DNA of 51,951 bases from Deltaproteobacteria bacterium (GTDB taxonomy: Bacteria > Desulfobacterota > Binatia > UTPRO1): the NCBI GenBank assembly GCA_016200545.1, contig JACQEO010000011.1, positions 1 through 51,951 on the forward strand, given 5' to 3'. Each line of letters opens with the position of its first letter. Position 1 is the first letter of the stretch. The position numbers and the translations under genes were made by a program. Under the pieces are notes generated by a model. That model did no database searches. It saw nothing but the letters and a program-made list of their open reading frames with translations, and had not been told where the DNA came from. Below, in pieces: positions 34,781 through 43,890 of this stretch.

Positions 34781-35558
34781 TCTGCAGGAGAGCTTCTTCG
34801 ATGCCATCGCCCAGCCGCCCCCAGAGACGGAGGCCGCCGCCCCGAGCGCATTGCTACGCGTTGTCCGCGAGCGTCCCCCACTCGACGCCCGGGCGCGGAT
34901 CGCGATCTATCGTGGAATGTACCGCGCACGCCTCCTCGACGTCCTCCGCGACGACTTCCCACGCACGGCGACAATGCTCGGCGATGATTTCCTCGCGGTC
35001 GCGGAGGCGTACCTCGACAGCAGCCCGTCGAGGCATCCCTCTGTCCGCTGGGTGGGGCGCGCCTTCGCGGAGTTTCTCGCCTCGAGCCTGAGCGACGACC
35101 GCCCGAGCCTCACCCCCGACCTTGCCCGCCTCGAATGGGCTCGGCTCGAAGTCTTCGATGACGCCGACGCAACTCCGCTGCATATCGACGACCTCCGCCA
35201 CGTTCCGCCGGGGAGGTGGGCCGATCTGCGGTTCCACCTCATCCCGGCATTTCGTTTGCTCGAGTGCCACTGGCCCGTCCAGAAAATCTGGGCGGAACCC
35301 CATCCAACACAGCGGCAGTGGAAATCACGGACGACGATAGTCCGTGTGTGGCGACAGGGCTTCGCCGTCTATCAGGCGCGCGTCGACGCAACCGAGCTGC
35401 TGGCGCTCGAGTGTGTCAAGGCAAACGAGCCGCTCGCAGTCCTGTGTGAGCGCATCGCCTCGACTGTTCCGGAGGAGCGCGCCGCAGCGGTAGCGGGCGC
35501 CCTCGTTTTACGGTGGGCCGAGGATGGTATCCTCGTGGCCGCAGAGGAACCCCGATGA
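34755..35558 (+). CDS. bufC: bufferin partner protein BufC (DUF2063)
   Basis: A 267-residue protein of the DUF2063 (putative DNA-binding domain) family, the usual partner of DUF692 enzymes. The N-terminal helical domain holds LQESFFDAI and YRGMYRARLLDVLRDDFPRT, which in BufC/MbnC-type partners recognises the precursor. Start ATG 34755 overlaps the bufB end by 26 bp; ATG 34764 is an alternative. The C-terminal half is the mixed domain ending in RWAEDGILVA. Its stop overlaps the next gene (ATGA). Confidence 0.88.
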   Translation: MIAMPCLRDLQESFFDAIAQPPPETEAAAPSALLRVVRERPPLDARARIAIYRGMYRARLLDVLRDDFPRTATMLGDDFLAVAEAYLDSSPSRHPSVRWVGRAFAEFLASSLSDDRPSLTPDLARLEWARLEVFDDADATPLHIDDLRHVPPGRWADLRFHLIPAFRLLECHWPVQKIWAEPHPTQRQWKSRTTIVRVWRQGFAVYQARVDATELLALECVKANEPLAVLCERIASTVPEERAAAVAGALVLRWAEDGILVAAEEPR

Positions 35559-36435
35559 CGAGCGAGCTGCAGCGCCGCGTCTCCGTGCTGGGACAGTCGA
35601 TGGCCTATATCGAGACTGGGAACGGCGATCCCATCGTCTTCCTGCACGGCAATCCGACTTCGTCATTTCTCTGGCGAAACGTCATTCCACACGTCCAGGC
35701 CAGCGGTCGCTGCATCGCGCCCGACTTGATCGGGATGGGCGACTCCGACCCGCTGCCCGCGAGCAGCAGCACGACGTACAGGTTCGTTGACCATCGTCAG
35801 TATCTCGATGCGTTTCTCGAAGCGGTCGGCGCGACGCGCAATGTCCTCCTCGTCCTGCACGACTGGGGATCGGCGCTCGGGTTCGATTGGGCGCGCCGGC
35901 ATGTGGACGCCGTCCGTGGGATCGCGTACATGGAAGCGTTCGTGCGCCCTCTGCGATGGGACGAGTGGCCGGCGCCGATACGCCCGGTCTTCGAAATGCT
36001 CCGCTCCGAGGCCGGCGAGGCCATGATATTGGAGCAGAACCTGTTCATCGAGCAGATGCTCCCGGCCGGCGTCCTTCGGCCACTCACTGACGCAGAACTG
36101 GCCGAGTATCGCCGACCCTTCGCGACTCCCGGCGAGCGCCGGCGTCCGATGCTGACGTGGCCGCGCGAGGTGCCGCTCGACGGCGAGCCAGCTGATGTCC
36201 ACGCGATCGTCGAAGCGTATGCTTCCTGGCTCTCGACGAGCCGCGTGTCGAAGCTCTTCATCAACGCGGAGCCCGGCGCGATTCTGACCGGCGCGCCGCG
36301 GGAGTTTGCCGCGGCTGGCCGAACCAGCGCGAGGTGACGGTCCCAGGAATTCACTTCGTACAGGAAGACTCCGCTGACGCGATCGGCCGCACAATCGCCG
36401 ACTGGATTAGCGACGAGTCTGCGCGGACGCGATGA
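35555..36435 (+). pseudogene. haloalkane dehalogenase, frameshifted
   Basis: An alpha/beta hydrolase very like haloalkane dehalogenases: HGNPTSSFLW (halide Asn33), HDWGSALGF (nucleophile Asp103 and halide Trp104) and MEAFVRPLRWDEW (Glu127). The open frame stops at 36337 (260 residues), but a one-base shift at 36305-36307 restores CRGWPNQREV and GIHFVQEDSADAIG, which carries the catalytic His, and ends at 36435 where TGA overlaps the next ATG. So a single-base deletion removes the catalytic His unless it is a sequencing error. ATG 35555 overlaps bufC. Confidence 0.85.
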
Positions 36436-36862
36436 TCGGACCGCCGGCTTTCGTCCAGGCTGCGCTCCGGTTCACGCGCGGGCTGCTCGGCATGCCGCTG
36501 CCCTGGCGCGTATGGCTGCTTGCTCTAGTCCTCGCAAATTTCGTCGTGCCGCTCACGATGTTTTCGGATCGTCTCGAAGCGCGGATCGTCATCGCGACGT
36601 TCCTCGCGGGCGCGCCACCCTGATGACCGTCTTGACGATGCTCACCGGGTTCAGCCGGCTGCTCGGCCTGGCCCACTTCTTTTGGTTTCCGCTGCTCTAC
36701 TATTTATGGACGCGAACGACCGCGATCAGCGTCGAGGAGCCCTACGGACTCTGGCTACGCGCGGTCATGATCGTCGATGTGATCTCGCTGGCAATCGATG
36801 TGACGGACGTGGCGCGCTATCTCGCCGGTGAGCGTGCCGATCTCTTGCGAGAGCGCCCCTGA
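36432..36862 (+). pseudogene. small membrane protein, frameshifted
   Basis: Two frames join into one protein of about 142 residues with four hydrophobic helices: the first part (from ATG 36432) gives WRVWLLALVLANFVVPLTMF and ends after FLAGA, and from about 36615 another frame continues TLMTVLTMLTGFSRLLGLAH and WFPLLYYLWTRTT. A single missing base near 36612-36618 explains the break. Family not recognised. The ATG overlaps the corrected dehalogenase stop, so it is the last gene of the bufferin operon. Confidence 0.65.
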
Positions 36863-36977
36863 GACCGCGGGCTGGTCGATGCCGGAACCCCCGCCGTGTG
36901 GACGGTAGCCTGCATATCGGCGTCGCAGCGGTGCCCACGAGAGTCACGAGCAACATGACAAGAAGGGGGAGCATCCC

Positions 36978-37226
36978 GTGAGGCGAACGCCGCGTGGGGC
37001 GTTCGCGCGCGAGCTCGTCCGGCGCGACACCGTCGGGCGCGCGTGCGTCGTCGCGAGCATCGTCGCGCCGATCTTGCTCGTCGTGAATCATGCCGACCTC
37101 GTCCTCACCGCACCGCTCAGCTGGGGAGTCGCCCGGCGGCTGGCGGCGAACTTCGTCGTGCCCTATCTCGTCTCGTCGGTGTCCTCGGCGCTCGCAGCGC
37201 GCGGCGAACGACAGGGCCAGCGATGA
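36978..37226 (+). CDS. nrtS: nitrate/nitrite transporter NrtS-like protein
   Basis: An 82-residue protein with two helices (ACVVASIVAPILLVVNHAD and a second ending ANFVVPYLVSSVSSALAAR). The VNHADL and NFVVPYLVSSVSS segments match the NrtS family, small membrane proteins linked to nitrate/nitrite transport. GTG 36978 has AAGGGGGA upstream. It stands 115 bp after the bufferin operon and converges with the PiT gene. Role here unproven. Confidence 0.65.
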   Translation: MRRTPRGAFARELVRRDTVGRACVVASIVAPILLVVNHADLVLTAPLSWGVARRLAANFVVPYLVSSVSSALAARGERQGQR

Positions 37227-37244
37227 CGTCCGCGGCGGCCGGCG

Positions 37245-38360
37245 CTACCGACCGGCGCCGACCGCGAGCGCGAGCAGAGCAGCTGCGATCGCGCCCGCCG
37301 GCAGGGTCGTCACCCACGCGGCGACGATCTGCGTGATCGTACCGAGCCGTGCCCGTCCAGTCGCCGCGCCGATGCCGAACAGGGCGCCGCAAGACACGTG
37401 CGTGGTCGACACCGGGAGCCCGAGACGTGACGCCCCGAGCACGACGACCGCGGTGGTGAGATTGGCCACCAATCCCTGTCCCTCCGAGAGGGTTGTGATG
37501 CCGTGACTCATCGTCACCGCGACGCGTCGCGCACCGAGCAGGCCACCGGCCGCGATCGCGAGCGCGAGGGTTGCACCGCCGGTCGCGAGCGCGAGCGCCG
37601 GCGCGACCAGCAGCAGCGCAGCGATCTTCGGGGTGTCATTGAGGCCGCGCGCGAAGCTCACCGCTGCCGCCGAGAGCACGTGTGTGCCATCGCGCAGCGC
37701 GGCACCATCGAGGATCGCCGCCCCTGTGCCGAGGTGCGCCTCGCACACCTCCCGCTCGTCCGCGATGATCGTCAGGACGGGCGCCAATCGCGCCAGCGTC
37801 GCTCCGGCGACAGGGACCGGGTCGGCACACGCCGCGCCCGCGCACACGCACACCGTCGGCGTGAGACCCATCCGCCGCGCGCCGCGCCGCAGGAGCGGGT
37901 AGTTCGTGACCGCGAGACCGCTCGCGAGGATCGGGCTCACGAGCAGGGGCGCGACGAAGGCCGCGCCGAGCCGTGTAACGTTCACCGCCCCATCCACCCA
38001 CACCAGGCCCGCGCCGACGAGCGCACCGATGAGCGCGTGGGTCGTCGAGACCGGGAATCCGAGACGACTCGCAGCGAGGACGGCGAAGGCCGCGCCGCCG
38101 CCGACGGCGAAAGCGAAACGTGGGTCGCTCGTAATCGCGTCGGGCACGAGCCCCTTGCCGCTGAAGCTCGCGGCAAGCGCCGAACCGTCGACGACCGCCG
38201 CGAGTGAGCCGAGCAGCGTGGCGCCGGTCGCGAGCGCGAGCGCCGGACGATAGCCGAGCCGTCCGCTCCCCCAGAGCGTCGCGACGCCCTTGAAATTGTC
38301 GTTGGACCCGTTGGCGTACGCGAGCGCGAACGCCGCGACGAGCAGCGCGGCGATGATCAT
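37245..38360 (-). CDS. PiT family inorganic phosphate transporter
   Basis: A 371-residue low-affinity phosphate/cation permease with about ten helices in two homologous halves. The duplicated signature is seen twice: ANGSNDNFKGVATLWGS with GFPVSTTHALIGA, and FARGLNDTPKIAALLL with GLPVSTTHVSCGA. PiT proteins carry phosphate and also arsenate. ATG 38360 overlaps the ArsS stop, so it is translated with the arsenic operon, where it may export or import arsenate, or replace phosphate lost to arsenate competition. Confidence 0.92.
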   Translation of the reverse strand: MIIAALLVAAFALAYANGSNDNFKGVATLWGSGRLGYRPALALATGATLLGSLAAVVDGSALAASFSGKGLVPDAITSDPRFAFAVGGGAAFAVLAASRLGFPVSTTHALIGALVGAGLVWVDGAVNVTRLGAAFVAPLLVSPILASGLAVTNYPLLRRGARRMGLTPTVCVCAGAACADPVPVAGATLARLAPVLTIIADEREVCEAHLGTGAAILDGAALRDGTHVLSAAAVSFARGLNDTPKIAALLLVAPALALATGGATLALAIAAGGLLGARRVAVTMSHGITTLSEGQGLVANLTTAVVVLGASRLGLPVSTTHVSCGALFGIGAATGRARLGTITQIVAAWVTTLPAGAIAAALLALAVGAGR

Positions 38361-39406
38361 GCGAGCGCGCCTCCGCAGCTCGAACCGGCACCGGCCGTGC
38401 AGCCGAAGCAGTGCACGCCGGTCGTGATCGCGCGCTCGGCGACCTCGTCCGCGTGGCGCATCGACCAGATCGTCAGCGGCCGCCCGGCAGCGTCCCGCAG
38501 CGGCATGTCGAGCATCTGGTTGAAATCGCAGTCGTAGAGCGTCCCCTCCCACCCGACGCTCAGCAGCGACCGACACATGAGTCCGGGGACCGTGCCGGGA
38601 TTGAAATGATTGACCAGGAGGCCGAGATACGCTTCGAGTTCGCCGGCCCGCAGTAGGCTCTCCGCGAAGCGCTTGATCGGCCTGTTCGTGATCGTGAGGA
38701 GCCGCGAGAAGACGATCCCGTACGTGGTGGCGAGCTCGCGCCGGTAGCGCTCCTCGAGCGCGGGCTGCGACGGCGGCAAGAAGGCGCCAACGGGGTTGTA
38801 GACGAGATCGAGGACAAGGCCCGAGTCGGGATGCCCGTAGCCGAGCGCATTCAGGCGCCGGAGCGCGGCGATGCTCTGCTCGAAGACGCCCCTTCCCCGC
38901 TGCCGATCAACGTTGTCGGGGGTGTAGCACGGCAGCGAGCACACCAGCGCGACCTCGTGGTCACGATAGAACCCCGCGAGATCCTCCATCCCGGCGACGA
39001 AGAGCACGGTGAGGTTGCAGCGCACGAGGACACGGCGCCCGAGCCGCCGCGCGCCGCGGACGAGGTCGCGAAAGCTCGGGTTGAGCTCCGGGGCGCCGCC
39101 CGTGAGATCGAGCGTATCGATCGTGGAGCTCGCGGCGAGAAGCGCGAGCACGCGATCCGCGGTTTCGTCCGCCATGACCTCGGTGCGCGCGGGACCGGCC
39201 TCGACGTGACAATGGTGGCACGCTTGATTGCAGCGTTTCCCGACGTTGACCTGCAGCGTCGTCGGCGCGACGACGCGGCGCAGCGGCGCGAGGCCGTGCG
39301 CCGCGAGCGTGGCCGCGAACGGCACAGGGCTCGCCACCTCGACGCGCACCGCGACCGTGTCGTGCCGCACCGGCTTGCGATCCGAGTCGGCGCTGGGCGT
39401 CAACAT
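38357..39406 (-). CDS. arsS: arsenosugar biosynthesis radical SAM protein ArsS
   Basis: A 349-residue radical SAM enzyme. The cluster-binding motif is CNQACHHC near residue 60, LDLTGGAPELNP is the SAM-binding motif, and the C-terminal CFGCTAGAGSSCGG is the typical Cys-rich end of ArsS, which in some relatives contains selenocysteine (here Cys). In known systems ArsS adds the adenosyl ribose group to dimethylarsenic. ATG 39406 overlaps the methyltransferase end by 7 bp and its stop overlaps the PiT start. Confidence 0.9.
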   Translation of the reverse strand: MLTPSADSDRKPVRHDTVAVRVEVASPVPFAATLAAHGLAPLRRVVAPTTLQVNVGKRCNQACHHCHVEAGPARTEVMADETADRVLALLAASSTIDTLDLTGGAPELNPSFRDLVRGARRLGRRVLVRCNLTVLFVAGMEDLAGFYRDHEVALVCSLPCYTPDNVDRQRGRGVFEQSIAALRRLNALGYGHPDSGLVLDLVYNPVGAFLPPSQPALEERYRRELATTYGIVFSRLLTITNRPIKRFAESLLRAGELEAYLGLLVNHFNPGTVPGLMCRSLLSVGWEGTLYDCDFNQMLDMPLRDAAGRPLTIWSMRHADEVAERAITTGVHCFGCTAGAGSSCGGALA

Positions 39407-40551
39407 GTGCCGGTCGGGCAGCATGCGCCGCTCGCTTCCGTCGTCACCGCGTAGCGCTCGCCCTTGGTCTCGCGAGGACTGCGCGCGGCGTCGCGCGCGC
39501 AGTCGAACGGTCGGTACGCGTCGGGCGGCACGGCGACGTGCGGCGGCAAGGGAATGATGTCGCGAGCGTAGGGCTCGCGCGTATAGAGCGCGAACGTCTT
39601 CTCGCAGACCGCCATCGGCACGCCGCGGACGAGCGTGTGGCCGTCGTCGTCCCGCACCTCGCGCCAGGGGCCGCGATAGATGACTGCCTGGTTCGCGTCC
39701 CAGCACGGCCCCTCCTTCCCCTTGTACGCCGCTACCGTCACGGCACGAAACTCGATGCCCTCGACGGTGCGCCACGGGGTCGTCCCGCGCTCGAGGATCT
39801 CTATGCCGTAGAAACCGGCACGCGCGAGCGCGGCGAGAAACTCCGACTCCTGGAGCGCCCCCGAGATGCAGCCGCTCCAGAGCTCGGGGTCGGCCTTGAG
39901 ATGCGCCGGCACCGGCTCGTCGGACACGATGTCGGAGAGCATCGCGCGGCCGCCGCGGCGGAGGATGCGATGGATCTCGGCGAAGAGCGCCTGCTTCTCG
40001 GCGTCATCGACGAGATTCAAGACGCAGCTCGAGATCACGACGTCGACCGACGCGTCCGCCACGAGCGGTCGCTCCTGGCGCTGCGTGCGCCGGAAGCGCT
40101 CGAACGCATCGAGATCGGCGAGCGACGCGAGCGGACGCCGCCCGAGATACTCGTCGACCTCGTCGAGCGACGTGGCGAGATCCTGGATACGGCCGCGAAG
40201 GAACGTGACGTTCGCGTACCCGAGGCGCTCGGCGACCGTCCCCTGGTGGCGCCGTGCGATCGCCAGCATGTCGTCGGTGAAATCGACGCCAAGCACCCGC
40301 CCCTCGGCCCCGACGACCTGCGCGGCCATGAAGCAGGTCTTCCCGGAGCCCGACCCGAGGTCGAGCACCGTCTCACCCGCCCGGACGTACCGCGTGGGGT
40401 CGCCGCACCCATAGTCGACCGCGAGCACCTCGGGCGGGATGACGCGCAAGAGATTCTCATCATACTCCACCCGACAACACAGCGCCGCCTCAGGCGCCCC
40501 GGCGGCGGCCGCGTACCGCTCTCGAACTGTCGCCTCGACGTCGTAGCTCAT
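39400..40551 (-). CDS. arsM: ArsM-like SAM methyltransferase
   Basis: A 383-residue class I methyltransferase. The SAM motif is VLDLGSGSGKTCFMA near residue 62, with GVDFTDDMLAIAR, and SCVLNLV marks the active site side. The N-terminus has CCRVEYD and the C-terminus ends CCPTGTC, Cys pairs fit for arsenite. Located before arsS, it is the arsenosugar-cluster methyltransferase that would give methylated arsenicals. GGAGGG precedes the ATG. The SigF-type element lies 38 bp upstream. Confidence 0.85.
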   Translation of the reverse strand: MSYDVEATVRERYAAAAGAPEAALCCRVEYDENLLRVIPPEVLAVDYGCGDPTRYVRAGETVLDLGSGSGKTCFMAAQVVGAEGRVLGVDFTDDMLAIARRHQGTVAERLGYANVTFLRGRIQDLATSLDEVDEYLGRRPLASLADLDAFERFRRTQRQERPLVADASVDVVISSCVLNLVDDAEKQALFAEIHRILRRGGRAMLSDIVSDEPVPAHLKADPELWSGCISGALQESEFLAALARAGFYGIEILERGTTPWRTVEGIEFRAVTVAAYKGKEGPCWDANQAVIYRGPWREVRDDDGHTLVRGVPMAVCEKTFALYTREPYARDIIPLPPHVAVPPDAYRPFDCARDAARSPRETKGERYAVTTEASGACCPTGTC

Positions 40552-40589
40552 CGTTTCACGCCCTCCGGTTGTGGGTCATCACTTCTTCT

Positions 40590-40614
40590 TTCGTGTCCGG
40601 CTGGCCGAGGTTAC
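40590..40614 (-). promoter_or_regulatory. SigF-type promoter of arsM-arsS-PiT
   Basis: On the minus strand GTAACC (40614-40609), 15 bases, CGAA (40593-40590). ArsM starts 38 bases downstream with a good ribosome site between. A small open frame overlapping this element is rejected. Confidence 0.7.
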
Positions 40615-40793
40615 ACACGTCGCCGTGCAGCATGAGATACCGGGCGCCGCGCGTTCCGGACGGCGCGCCGGCGATGCCTGATGCGGCCGCAGCCGCCCCG
40701 ACGAACGCGGCGCACGCCATCGTGTGCGACGCGCGCCAGGTCACCGCCGAGAGGCGATCTCGAGCGATCGGCGGGTGCGATCGAGGGCCCGAG

Positions 40794-41489
40794 CTACGCG
40801 CTGCGAACCCGGGGCGCGAAGTGCGCAACTCGAGGGCGCGCGATCTGCAGCAGGAGAGCCGAGAAGGCGACGAGGAGCACGATCGGCATGACGTGCCAGA
40901 CGAGCACATGCAGCCTGCCGACGAATGGACACGCCGCCTCCAGCATCGCCGCCGGAAGCAGAAACGCCGCCGACGCCGCGAGCCCACCCGCGAGGCGCGG
41001 GTGCGACGGCGCGCCACGGCCGACGGCGACGAGCAGCGAGAGCCACGGCACCATGCCGATCATGAGCATCATGAGGAGGCACGGCAGGCCCGCCATGGTG
41101 AACCCGTACAACGCGAGGCGCGGATCGGGCCCCTGCGGAACGACGAACACGATCCCGACCACTGCGATCGCCGCGAGCAGGAGGGTCCCGCTCCGCGGCA
41201 GCTCGCGGCCGGGCACGGCCGCGCAGAAGGCGAGATACGCGAGAAGAAACGCTTCGCCGAGCGCCAGCGCGACGCCGAGCATCGTCGAGACGTCATGGAG
41301 ACGCCGCGTGACGTCCGGTGTCATCCCCATACCGAGGAATGCCGGCACGACGGCCATCGCCACTCCGCTCGCGATCACCCATGCCGCCCAACGCGCACCG
41401 GGCGACCACAAGCGCCGCACGGGACGGAGATCAGCGACCAGCTCCTCGACGAGGTCGCGATGGCGCGATGGCACCGACCGGCGCGTCAT
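40794..41489 (-). CDS. nrsF: NrsF-family anti-sigma factor
   Basis: A 231-residue integral membrane protein with six helices and a short cytoplasmic N-terminus (RDLVEELVADLRPVRRL), which fits the NrsF/DUF1109 layout. NrsF proteins hold SigF-type ECF sigma factors at the membrane and respond to metal stress. A Cys in AACPFVGRLHVLVWH near residue 190 is in a region equivalent to the sensing cysteines reported in the family. The ATG overlaps the sigma factor stop (ATGA). Confidence 0.8.
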   Translation of the reverse strand: MTRRSVPSRHRDLVEELVADLRPVRRLWSPGARWAAWVIASGVAMAVVPAFLGMGMTPDVTRRLHDVSTMLGVALALGEAFLLAYLAFCAAVPGRELPRSGTLLLAAIAVVGIVFVVPQGPDPRLALYGFTMAGLPCLLMMLMIGMVPWLSLLVAVGRGAPSHPRLAGGLAASAAFLLPAAMLEAACPFVGRLHVLVWHVMPIVLLVAFSALLLQIARPRVAHFAPRVRSA

Positions 41490-42055
41490 CGCGAGAGCGC
41501 GGACCGTATTGCCGCGGAGGCACGGTGCGTACGCACCTTGAGCGCGCCGGTGGTGGTCCCCGCGCGCTCGGCGGCCTCGGCGACCGTCATCCCCTTGACG
41601 TGGACCATAGTGAACGCCTCGCGTTGCGAGGGTGGGAGCGCGCGCAGCGCGCGCGCAAGCTGAACGCCGAGTGCACCGGGGGCCCCGGCACCCGGATCGG
41701 GCATGGTATCGACGAGGCGCTCACGCGCCGCGCGTCGCGCCCCTGCGCGTGCGTAGTCGCTCGCAACGTGGCGGGCAATAGCGAACAGCCAGGGCTCGAA
41801 CGGACGCGCAGGATCATACGTGTGAAGTCCGCGGTGCAGCGCGAGGAGGGTATCCTGGTAGGCGTCGTCGACATCGGCAGGGTCGTAGAGGCGCCGGCGT
41901 AGAAACGTCGTGAGCTCGCGGCCGATGTCGTCGAGGAGCGCACGGTAGGCGTCGCGGTCGCCGGCTTGGACGCGTGCCATCCACTCAGCGCGGCGCCGCG
42001 CGCGCGTATCCGCAGCCGTCCGGGATGTTCCGCCCACGACTCGTAGATATCGCAT
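41486..42055 (-). CDS. sigF: ECF RNA polymerase sigma factor (SigF-like)
   Basis: A 189-residue ECF sigma factor: region 2 is FLRRRLYDPADVDDAYQDT and region 4 is ALPPSQREAFTMVHVKGMTVAEAAERAG with a helix-turn-helix ending ALKVRTHRA. It recognises promoter elements; the GTAACC-N15-CGAA site in front of its own gene suggests self-activation. The start is uncertain: ATG 42055 gives a normal length; ATG 42087 and others are in frame, and the best ribosome site (GGAGGGATGGA) points to an out-of-frame ATG at 42069. Paired with NrsF. Confidence 0.85.
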   Translation of the reverse strand: MRYLRVVGGTSRTAADTRARRRAEWMARVQAGDRDAYRALLDDIGRELTTFLRRRLYDPADVDDAYQDTLLALHRGLHTYDPARPFEPWLFAIARHVASDYARAGARRAARERLVDTMPDPGAGAPGALGVQLARALRALPPSQREAFTMVHVKGMTVAEAAERAGTTTGALKVRTHRASAAIRSALSR

Positions 42056-42144
42056 GTTTTGGGGGTCATTCCATCCCTCCGGCATCGGATCAGGCGCGCC
42101 CTGGGGCCTCATCGAAAGTTCGGCGCACGATCCACGATGTCTCT

Positions 42145-42169
42145 TTCGCTGCACGGCGGCGCGGGTTAC
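42145..42169 (-). promoter_or_regulatory. SigF-type promoter of the sigma gene
   Basis: On the minus strand GTAACC (42169-42164), 15 bases, CGAA (42148-42145). Sits about 90 bases before the sigma factor start and fits autoregulation. Confidence 0.72.
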
Positions 42170-42184
42170 AGCGCGATCCGCGCC

Positions 42185-42209
42185 GTAACCGACGCCGGCG
42201 GGAGCGCTA
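42185..42209 (+). promoter_or_regulatory. weak SigF-type promoter of the DUF547 gene
   Basis: GTAACC (42185-42190), then CGCT after 14 bases (42205-42208) or GCTA after 15. The -35 hexamer is perfect; the -10 is poor. It is 25 bases before the DUF547 ATG and divergent from the sigma promoter. Confidence 0.45.
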
Positions 42210-42234
42210 GATCGGATCCGAGGAGACCCTGCCG

Positions 42235-43026
42235 ATGAAGAACACCCCTTCGAGCCGACTTCGACCAGGGAGCGCGCTGCGAACGCTCGCGGCGCTCGCG
42301 GCCCTTGTCGCCGCCGTGCTCGCTCCGGTCCCCGTGCTCGCGTTCGACCACGGTCAATGGACGACGATATTGCAGCGCTACGTCGACGACGCGGGTCACG
42401 TCGCGTATCGCGACCTAGCAGTGCGCGATCGTGCCACGCTCAACGACTACCTCCGCCGGCTGGCGGCCGCGACGGAGGCGCCGGAGGAGGCCGCGGCGAA
42501 GGCCTTCTGAATCAACGCCTACAATGCCGGGGTGGTCGCCGCCGTGCTCGAGGGTTACTCCGCCGAGGGAATCTTCGCACGGCGTTCGCTCTTCAAGGGG
42601 TACACGTTCCCCGTCGCCGGGCGTCCGCGCACGCTCGACGAGATCGAGCACGACATCGTTCGCCCCCGCTTCCACGATCCGCGTACCCACTTCGCGCTCG
42701 TGTGCGCCTCCTCGCGCTGCCCGAAGCTGCGGCGTGCCGCCTACGAGCCCGCGACCCTGGACGCCGCGCTCGACGAGGCGGCGCGCCGCTTCATCAACGA
42801 CCCCACTCGCAACGTGATCGACCCCGCGCGCGGCATCGTCCGGCTGTCCGCGATCTTCGATTGGTTCGGCGAGGACTTCGCGGCGGCAGCTGGGTCGGCG
42901 CAAGCGTTCGTCTCCCGCTACGTCGCCACTGACGCGGAGCGCGAGCTGCTGCGTCGGCAAGATACGCTCACGTTTCTCGACTACGACTGGACGCTGAACG
43001 CGCAGCCGAGACAGCGGCCTCACTGA
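42235..43026 (+). pseudogene. DUF547 secreted protein, interrupted by in-frame TGA
   Basis: A 263-codon frame of the DUF547 family with a signal peptide (TLAALAALVAAVLAPVPVLA). The frame is broken by TGA at 42508-42510 exactly where the family has Trp: the text reads AAAKAF-stop-INAYNAGVV, where AFWINAYNA is conserved, so TGG changed to TGA. After it the same frame runs on intact to 43026, with FALVCASSRCPKLRRAAYE. GAGGAGA precedes the ATG. Downstream the same reading overlaps the convergent patatin by 59 bp. Nonsense mutation, sequence error or unusual decoding. Confidence 0.82.
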
Positions 43027-43881
43027 TGGCGTGCCCGTGCGGCTCACGCATGCTGCGCGGCACGCTGGAGCCAGACGGAGGCACTTGCTCCAAGAAACGG
43101 CGGCTGTTCTCGAGCGCGCGCTCGATGATCTCATCCGCGCGCGCGAAGTCCGCCGGTGTCACGTCGAGGGGACAGGGTGGCGGCATCACGAGCAAGCGCA
43201 CGCGATGCTCGAGAGCGCGGATCGCGATCAGCAGCCGCTGCTGCATGAGGAGGCTCAGCGCGTGTAGGCCCATCCCCAGCGCACTACGCGGCGTCGCCTG
43301 CAGACTGCACGCGTAGCCGGTCGGCAGGACGTAGATCTCATCGGCCCCGAGCTCGGCGGCGTGCAAGATCGGCGTGTTGTTGGCGACGCCGCCGTCGATC
43401 AGCTCCTCACCGTTCCACGCGACCGGCGGGAACACGGCGGGAATCGCCGCGCTCGCGAGCACGGCCTCGATCGCGTCGCCCGACGAGAGGCGCCGTTCGG
43501 CGCCGCTCAGGACCTCCACCGCGATTACGTGCAGCGCGACGCGCCCGTTCTCCAATCGCCTCAGCGTCACGTGCTTCTCGAGAAGCCGCCGCAGTCCCAG
43601 GTGCGACAGGAACGCGTTGCGGCGTCCGATGAAGCCGAGAAACCCCGTCAGCAACTCGGCCGGGAAGACATCGTGCGGCGCGTTGTACGCCAGATCTCGG
43701 CGAGCGCGTCGGCGGTGGCGACCGTCGGGGGCCGGCCCGCTAGGAACGCAGCGTTCACGGCCCCGACGGACGTCGCCACCAGCAAGTCCGGCGTGACGCC
43801 CCGCTCGTACAGCGCGCGGATCATGCCCGCCTGCACCGCACCGAGGCTGCCGCCCCCGGAGAGCACGAATGCGACCGCCAT
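42968..43881 (-). pseudogene. patatin-like phospholipase, frameshifted
   Basis: A RssA-like patatin: VLSGGGSLGAVQAGMIRAL at the start, VATSVGAVNAAFLAG holding the nucleophile Ser, and ELIDGGVANNTPI with the catalytic Asp. The first frame (43881 to about 43675) is followed by the rest in another frame from PHDVFPAELLTGFLG. A missing base near 43674 explains it, so the full protein would be about 304 residues. The SigF-type element ends only 10 bp before the ATG. Confidence 0.8.
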
Positions 43882-43890
43882 CGTGCTTCT

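Noticed and set aside
40556..40720. Small minus-strand ORF (AAFVGAAAAASGIAG then YLMLHGDVCNLGQP) before arsM
   Set aside because: It covers the SigF-type promoter and its end is the arsM ribosome site, so it would not be transcribed from that promoter.
42508..42560. Selenocysteine at the DUF547 TGA
   Set aside because: The family has Trp there, and I see no convincing hairpin just downstream of the codon.
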